DNA of 64,000 bases from Dendrocalamus latiflorus (taxonomy: Eukaryota > Streptophyta > Magnoliopsida > Poales > Poaceae): positions 27,214,949 to 27,278,948 of the forward strand of contig CM029670.1 in the NCBI GenBank assembly GCA_017311315.1. Reading direction: 5' to 3'. Positions 58,412 through 64,000 of this stretch are shown piece by piece. A model generated the notes under the pieces. That model saw only the letters and a list, made by a program, of their open reading frames with translations, was not told the origin of the DNA and did no database searches. The first letter of the stretch is position 1; the number at the start of each line of letters is the position of its first letter. The translations under genes and the position numbers were made by a program.

Positions 58412-58680
58412 TACCTTTCAGCTATGAACTGGAACGGCTTGGCTGCAGGGCGCCTCTGCCGCGGCACACACCTGACCGGGACGCCAACGCCGCCGCGCCC
58501 GACCGGGAAAGCTCCGCCGCCTCGCCGCAAAAAGGGCACCACAGCCACCACACCAGACCGGGGCGGGGCTCCTCCGCCGCAGCGCCCGACGGGGAATCCT
58601 CCTCCTCCGCCGCCGCCTCTCCGCAAGTCAAGGGAGCGGACAGAGATCCAAGTTTACTAGACGGGGATTCCAATTTGAGT
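58412..58680 (-). promoter_or_regulatory. GC-rich presumed 5' UTR exon of the TNP2 gene
   Basis: A GC-rich block ends on the minus strand with GCTGAAAG|GTATGT, a plausible donor splicing to the acceptor before MDRSW. Open frames in it run on both strands and reflect composition. Confidence 0.4.
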
Positions 58681-58744
58681 TAACGTGGAGGGGAGCCAGG
58701 GAGCATACGGTACTACAATATTTACAATGAGACACCAACGCAAG

Positions 58745-58822
58745 TGATCATGTAGCGCAATGGTAAAGCCGTTCTTTGCTCTCTACAGGTCCCGGGTTCG
58801 ATCCCGACCTTGAACATTTTTT
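58745..58822 (+). ncRNA. tRNA-like / SINE-like Pol III unit
   Basis: An A-box-like tgTAGCGCAATGG (58751-58763) and a perfect B box GGTTCGATCCC (58795-58805) lie about 44 bp apart, as in tRNA genes. A T6 run, the Pol III terminator, follows at 58817-58822. The T-arm stem has a mismatch and no acceptor stem or clear anticodon arm could be folded by eye. It is therefore more likely a tRNA-derived SINE head than a functional tRNA. Confidence 0.55.
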
Positions 58823-58979
58823 GCAAAATATTAGTCGCGGGACCCACTGTTACACGTGGCTGCCACGCAGGTCGTCCAGTCCCATAATACACGTGGCAGA
58901 TCGCTGCGGACAGCACACGTGGCATGATGGGCCCGGGCCCCACAGTAATACAAGACATGGACAAGGGGTGCCCGGAGAC

Positions 58980-59215
58980 TTATGACGAAAGTATGTTCGT
59001 CAGCTATCTTATAATGGTTTAATGACGAAGTCGTGTTCGTTACAGTTCAAAAACAGAGCGTCAGAAATGAGTAATGCGAGCCGCGCGTGTCATCTGTGAC
59101 GATATCTGTGTTGTTCAATGACGCGTTTTTGAGTTTCGTCATAAATAGTTGGTGCCCGAGGTCCGTCACCAATGCTCCATGACGAAACACAAAATTTCGT
59201 CATAGTTAGGCACTG
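58980..59215. repeat. Right subterminal TTTCGTCAT-type repeats of the CACTA element
   Basis: Copies of atgacgaa and ttcgtcat in both orientations up to the right end, matching the left array. Confidence 0.75.
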
Positions 59216-60027
59216 TTCATGATCTTCTTAGTTGGCATGCCAAAGGAAGCATGTTATACTAGTGACATTATAAGATGGTCATATCATTTGGGTAAACTTG
59301 TGCAAGCTCTATAGAGTGTAAAACTATTCGAATAGTGATGTCCCCAATTATGGACAATGCTCGGTGATTTCACACGAGGATTAGGTTTTTCATAAAATCT
59401 TGGTTGGTTGGGAAGAAATTTGGTTGGGAAGTGAATGGGTAGTTCACTCTATTTATTTACTTACATCCTTTCCAAAAAATAGTGTGCTTCCAATCTATTT
59501 ATCGTATTTACTTCAAATTACTCTTTCTGTAAAATAACCACTCAACCATCCTTTGGTAAACTTTGCATATTATATTGCATCTTTATTACAACCGACTTGC
59601 TTAGTACTCTATGTACTCACAGCTATGCCCATTGTTGCTCAGTTGAAGAAGAAGAACCATTTCAATAGGAGGTATCTAAAGGTGGATATTTCGATGACTT
59701 CACAGATTAGGACTTCGCTCCCCAGTCGATTGCTTGTGAGCATGTTGAATAGCTACTGCACTTATTTCTATCTTCTACTAAAGTTTCTTAAGCCTTCCAG
59801 GTTATTATCTAAATGCTTGGCCATAAGGTCGCAACTCTGATAATTAAATATATTTGAGTTTTTTTTCTTGGTTAAATGTAAATATGGTTGATGTTCCATT
59901 TATGCTTACACTGTGTGCACTCACGTGATCATGGACTAGTGCAGAATACATAGGAGAGTCCAAATTTGCAGATTCAGGTCTCGACACAGGAGAGTCCAGA
60001 TTTGTAGATTTGGGTCTCGACACTACC

Positions 60028-60420
60028 CCTCGATCGCTTTTGGTGCATCCTTTGCTCGGGATTTTTCTTCAATATCAAAACTGGCAATCAAATTCTTAAC
60101 AGAAATGTTTTGCCTCTTGTGTTTCAGAGTTGTGGCAAAATTCCTCAGGATGGAGGCAATTTAGCAATAATGCCTCTAGCCACAAACTTGTCCGGCAACT
60201 TGCAACCAAAGTGTGTGAGTTCTCTCAGATGAACTATAGTTCATGAGCTTGCTTGACCAAAGAACGTTTATCAACCATTATGCAGTCATGATATTGCTCC
60301 ATGACATGCAATTCTCATCTAGCATCTAAGGTAGTGAACTTACATTCGAGTGCCTCCCACAGTTTGGCAGCATTCTGCATGTGTAGGTATACATCACAAA
60401 GCTAGTCAGACAACATGCTT
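60028..60420 (-). pseudogene. Copia gag pseudogene (N-terminal portion)
   Basis: Minus-strand codons give CDVYLHMQNAAKLWEALE, ELHVMEQYHDCMMVDKRS and, at the end, EEKSRAKDAPKAIEG, which are typical of plant copia gag. It continues, across the excised LTR insertion and one nonsense codon, into SNANIVQRASNMKNKGK at 43349 and below. Several stops make it non-functional. Confidence 0.85.
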
Positions 60421-60422
60421 AG

Positions 60423-60656
60423 TGTTGTGGTTACAGACCAAACAGAGAGAGTGGTATGGTAGTGGAGAGTTAGGTGAGCAATGCCCGGGGGCTTCCCCAT
60501 GGCCCGGATGGCTTATATATTCACATAGGGAGAATTTTATAACTATGAACTTACACCCAAGTATCCCTCTCAAAGGGCAGTTATGTTATTATACATGTCC
60601 CATCTTTGGGCCTTACAACCTCCTAACAGTCTGGTTGGGTTTAGGTGGGGCCCACC
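60423..60656 (+). repeat. Small LTR-like repeat, copy 2 (inverted relative to 41169-41594)
   Basis: TGTTGTGGTTACAGACC... to ...CACCCCTACAA. The reverse complement contains a TATA-like aatatataagcc. It adjoins the truncated gag. Confidence 0.65.
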
Positions 60657-60659
60657 CCT

Positions 60660-61440
60660 ACAATAGGAGCCTCTCATGGTGAATGGCTTCACGGGCCGAA
60701 GTCATGTTGCCGAGTCCTTTGGCCCCCCTCCGTCCCTATGGCCTGTGACCTTCTAAGGTGTTTAGACAAAACTGGGTCTTGCTGGTGCAGCGCATCCTGA
60801 TGGCATGGGCACGGGGCAAAAGTTGCTGCCGAAGGCGTCCTCCAGTTATGAGGTGTACGCCCTGAACGGAGCAGGTCCTTCGACCTAGGGGCGCGGAGGC
60901 TCGAAGTGGCGGTGGGCTCCAACGTCGTGCACCTCCAATGGTGAGTGAAAGTCGGAGTCGTTCCGCTGAGACAAAGTTGGTGCCAATGTCGCTGCCGGAG
61001 TGAATGGCTAGTGTTCCACTGCCAATGCATTTGATGACCCCAAAAGTCGTGCCATCCCCTAGTACGCAATAGGAGTTGTACCGTGTCATGTGGTCGTACA
61101 ACAGCGGTGGTGCGCTCGCTCCTGATGGGGTGGACGCGTGGCAAGACATGATTGGCATGGCGTGGGGTTGGAGGCATCGCGGTCACATGCCATTGCGACG
61201 CTTCTACTCCCGCCCGTTGAACTCCCGCCGGTTGGACTTCCCAGGTGTGGGGGACCGGGTATATATACGCTGCTAGTGCTGCGCCGTTGTTGTTGCCTAC
61301 GGTCTGCAGCCGGGTATGGCTGAGATGATGTTGTTCCCCAAAAATGGGCCTCTTTCGTTCATCCATATTCTGCGATGGCGCTGTTTCGTGGCGGACTTGG
61401 CGCGAACAGCGCAATTTAGAGAATGTTAATGAATGGAAGG
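60660..61440 (+). other. Promoter-like unit 1 upstream of the gypsy-type gene
   Basis: GC-rich sequence ending near a TATA-like ggtatatatacgc (61257-61269). Several phrases recur in unit 2: gccgaaggcgtcc, atgaggtgta, gttcCGCTGAG, and ccggttggacttccca/ccggttacgcttccca. It probably represents LTR-derived sequence. Confidence 0.45.
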
Positions 61441-62400
61441 GGGCCTATTTTTTGGGTGCTTGGTAAGGCTTATCGCCGATGACCGGTGGTGCTTCCCGAT
61501 GGAGGGGAGCACAGACGGCTGGGTCTCCACCGGTTGTTGCTCTGCCGAAGGCGTCCACTGGCCATGAGGTGTATGCATGCCGCGGAGCCGGTCCATGCTG
61601 GCGAGGCTGAGTCGAAGGGGCCGCTTCAGCCCGCGGGCGCGATGTTGATGCAGGCTCCGGGGTCAAGTCCCTATTCGGGCTTGCTAGAGGCGGGTTTCAG
61701 AGTCTTCGCGCGGAGTCGGGATCGGTGGGTCGCCCAGTGCCTCGCTGCTAAAGGATGGTGTATTGAAGATACTGTAGAGTACAGCTGCGGTTGGCGTGCA
61801 GCGAGACGGGACCGGCACGTCCTGCGCTGTCAGCGGGTGGACGCGGAGTTGGAGTAGGCTCCAAAATCATCTCACTGGCTCGAAGTCGAGGCGGTATTTC
61901 ACTTCGGTGTTAGCGGAGCTGCCTCGCGGGGTCGAAGCCGAAGTCAAAGTTGGAGTTGCTCCGCTGAGGCGGAGTTGACTGGTTAGTGGCCTACTGACAC
62001 TGCATTAATGGCCCCGAGAATCGCGCCCATCACTAATGCGCGATGGAAAGTAGGCCATGCCACTCGGCCGCACGACCGCAGCCATGCAGTCATTCTCGAT
62101 GGGACGGGATGTGTGGCAGCGTAGGATTGGCGCGTCGGGCATCGTCAGGTGGTCACGACCGTGGTTGTGCGCGTGGGCTTCCACCGGTTACGCTTCCCAA
62201 TCGTGGGGAGGCGAGCGGTTCGGCTTCCGCCGGTTGCACTTACTGGTGCTGTGGGAGGTGAAGGGGCTTTATATACCCCGTTTTGGCACCATGCTGGCAT
62301 TCTGCCTCGTTTACCTTCTGCCCCCTTTGCTCTTTTGCACTCTGTGCTCTCGCCCCCTTCGCTGTCGTGATTTTACTCGTCGCCGTCTAGCTCCCGGGGG
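61441..62400 (+). other. Promoter-like unit 2 / possible LTR of the gypsy-type element
   Basis: Diverged relative of unit 1 with a TATA-like ctttatatacccc (about 62269-62281), placed about 130 bp before the ORF at 62404. It may be the 5' LTR plus leader; exact LTR ends were not found. Confidence 0.45.
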
Positions 62401-62403
62401 ACG

Positions 62404-64000
62404 ATGGCCCGTGGCGAAGAACGTGCTCACCGGGCCGGTAGTGACGCCCCATCCCAGCGATCATCGTCGATTGAGGTGGAATACGCGCTCGAGGGGCGCG
62501 AGCCATTGCTGATGTTCAAGCAGTGGGTGGTGACGGAGAAAGTGGAGGGTCCTTGCTCCCACGTCTTGGGCCCGACTCTTGCGACAGAGGAGATGATTCA
62601 AACTCTGTTGCGTGAAAGGAAGCTGTTGGACCGCCGCGAGGTGCATTTTCCTGTCAGCGACTAGACAGAACCACACTCAGAGAAGTCGGAGGTGATCGTC
62701 TTCGTTGCTTATTTTGAAGCCGGTCTTCGAATCCCGGCAGCCATGATCGTCGGCGATGTCTTGCGGACCTTCGGGCTGGAGCTGGCGCAGTTGACTCCGA
62801 ACGTGATAGCCCATCTTGCCATCTACAGCTGGGCACTGCGTACGGAGGCATGCTGGCCTAGCGCCTCACTGTTTGCGTTCCTTCATGACGCACGGTGCCA
62901 GCCGAAGAAGCTAGAAGGGGGGACGTTTTCCAACTTCGGCAGCATCAACTTCGTCCTGCGATCACAATGCGGGAAGATTTTCCCAGCCAACTCGACCCGG
63001 ACAAAGTGGGAACCGAATTGGATGAAATAGTGGTTCTACCACCGCGTGGCGAGCGGCAGTGGCCTCGAGTGCACGGGCTGGCCGATGTCATTCAATACCT
63101 CGCCAAGCACGCCGATCAACGATGAGGATAGGCAGAGAGCGCGGAGGCTTGTGGGGATCACTGCCCGCTTCAACATGCGTGACCTCGTCGAGGAGTTCGT
63201 CATGTACGGTGTGACGCCGCTTGCCGATGGGTGGCACATCCAACCTGGGGGCCTTCGGCGCGACGATGTCCACCCGTCTGTATCCTCGCTGCCGAGGCCC
63301 TCCAACCCTCATAAGTCTTGGGGTGGAGCCTTGCTTGTCCCCTTATTTTTTTTGGGTTGACTCCGCTTTACCTTGCCTGTAGGGTTTCTTCTGGGGGACA
63401 CGGAGCGTGCGGTGGCCGTGTTCTTCGGGCCATATGTTGCCAAGGAGCATAGCTTGCATGAAGCCGCGAACGAGGAGGCGAAGTTAGGGCGGATAAACCG
63501 GGTGTGCGATGCTCTGGGCATTTGCGTGCCAGAGCGCGCTACCCCGGCCCCGAGCCGGCCTCGCCATTGTGACGACGACGGCAAGACGAAGGGGTTGCCC
63601 TCTCGACGGAGGGCCCGGTCCTCTATGGCCATATCTGGTCTGTCGGCTGCCGCTCCTATCAGCTCTACTGGAGCTGACAGTGCGGCGGATGCCAACTCCG
63701 ACTCAGTGAAGTATGCCGATTCAGACCTTGAGGCAGGTGTGGAGGACGAAGGCTAGGGGTCCTTGGGCAGTACCAGGGACCAATGGTGCGGCACGGACAA
63801 CCAGATGGGGGAAGCGTCCTCGCCTGCGACGGTTGCCGAGGCGGAGGAGTCCTTGCCCTGGTCTCCAAAAGCGAAGCGGCCGTGTACACGATCGCCCTCT
63901 CATCCGGAGAGGGGGTACGCTGTGGCGACCGGGCTCAGGAGCCTGTTGGAGTCTGACTCCGACACAGAGGCCCCCCGGGTTAGGGAGTCGGCTGCTTCAG
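62404..64000 (+). pseudogene. Gypsy-type retrotransposon gene, Transposase_28-like, degenerate and cut by the window edge
   Basis: Frame 1 runs from ATG 62404 through 63756 with in-frame stops near 62662, 63028 and 63358. It reads EVIVFVAYFEAGLRIPAAMI and ELAQLTPNVIAHLAIYSWA, the pattern of the plant 'putative gypsy type transposon' N-terminal domain (PF04195-like). It continues with FNMRDLVEEFVMYGVTPLADGWHI and a low-complexity Ser/Asp/Arg tail. A frame change around 62940-63030 (RVHGLADVIQYLAKH in another frame) is likely. In intact relatives this region lies in the gag portion; its precise role is unknown. This copy is broken and extends past the window. Confidence 0.65.

Larger units (their letters stand above)
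44997..59220 (-). mobile_element. Large CACTA-superfamily transposon with TNP2 and TNPA genes, about 14.2 kb
   Basis: It interrupts the LTR at 43355-60022. The outermost inverted repeat is GTGAACAGT at the left and ACTGTTCAT at the right, flanked by GAT (44994-44996, 59221-59223). A TSD of TGA with ends shifted by a few bases is also possible. The terminal CACTA motif itself is not seen. Both subterminal regions carry many TTTCGTCAT/ATGACGAAA motifs. Two minus-strand genes encode a TNP2-type transposase and a TNPA-like protein, both open through all predicted exons. It also holds a captured actin fragment and a tRNA-like unit. Confidence 0.85.
43355..60022 (+). mobile_element. Second long solo LTR, interrupted by the large CACTA element
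   Basis: Inserted in the copia gag with TSD CTACC (43350-43354, 60023-60027). It ends ..GGGTCTCGACA; the 5' end reads TATGCC, so the expected TG appears mutated. 44100-44960 and 59221-59950 resemble parts of the LTR at 32802-37105 (gcaagaggggg, catgccaaaggaagc, gtgtaaaactattcgaatag, final ggtctc.aca). A TATA-like cctataaagc lies near 43530. There is no internal coding region of its own. The left 600 bp matches the other LTR poorly, so it is a divergent family member. Confidence 0.65.

Noticed and set aside
58424..58673. Proline-rich or Gly-rich proteins on either strand
   Set aside because: Overlapping frames on both strands of a GC-rich block that ends in a splice donor; more likely a 5' UTR exon.
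58745..58822. A functional tRNA gene
   Set aside because: The T-arm stem has a mismatch and no acceptor stem or anticodon arm could be assigned, so it is kept only as a tRNA-like/SINE-like unit.
60689..61414. 241-codon minus-strand frame
   Set aside because: It overlaps other long frames in GC-rich LTR-like DNA, has no recognisable domain, and probably reflects composition.

Overview
The window looks like nuclear DNA from a grass, most probably Oryza or a close relative. The reasons are a class II HD-Zip gene with spliceosomal introns, an Rf1-like PPR fragment, Tourist- and hAT-type MITEs, CACTA and Helitron elements, and long LTRs of the kind common in rice. This is recognition from memory; I ran no search. 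One host gene is convincing (HD-Zip, 8803-10040). Nearly everything else is transposable elements, many nested in each other.

Layout. 1-8640: gene-poor DNA with a 2.0-kb non-autonomous CACTA element (1057-3061, TSD TAC) and a 3.2-kb hAT element with a broken transposase (3221-6421). 8803-10040: a three-exon HD-Zip II transcription factor gene. 10714-12866: first copy of an LTR-like repeat, carrying a hAT-type MITE with a perfect 8-bp TSD. 13.4-15.9 kb: MITE-like and LTR fragments and long (TA)n tracts. 15946-26103: a probable solo LTR split by an apparently complete Ty1-copia element (16802-25100; LTRs without visible differences, TSD ACTAG, PBS, PPT and one open 1319-codon gag-pol).

26442-39096 is the second copy of the LTR-like repeat. 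It holds two Tourist-like MITEs and a ~10-kb Helitron-like insertion (27894-37950). That insertion carries an Rf1-like PPR pseudogene and a 4.3-kb solo LTR (TSD TTTTG). The same LTR copy abuts a decayed minus-strand copia element (pol 39.8-43.3 kb, gag resumed at 60.0-60.4 kb). The gag of that element is interrupted by a second long solo LTR (43355-60022, TSD CTACC), which is interrupted in turn by a ~14.2-kb CACTA element (about 44997-59220).

The large CACTA element has two minus-strand genes whose exons join in frame without stops: a TNP2-type transposase (3 exons, 1130 aa) and a TNPA/Transposase_24-type protein (8 exons, 610 aa). Between them lies a captured 3' fragment of an actin gene, with its conserved last intron. 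Near the right end is a tRNA-like Pol III promoter followed by a T6 run. The window ends in a plus-strand decayed gypsy-type gene (Transposase_28-like) that runs off the edge.

The nesting gives relative ages: decayed copia, then long LTR, then CACTA; and the LTR-like repeat, then Helitron, then solo LTR. The 16802-25100 copia element is probably the youngest large insertion. I found no host operon-like system, CRISPR or rRNA.
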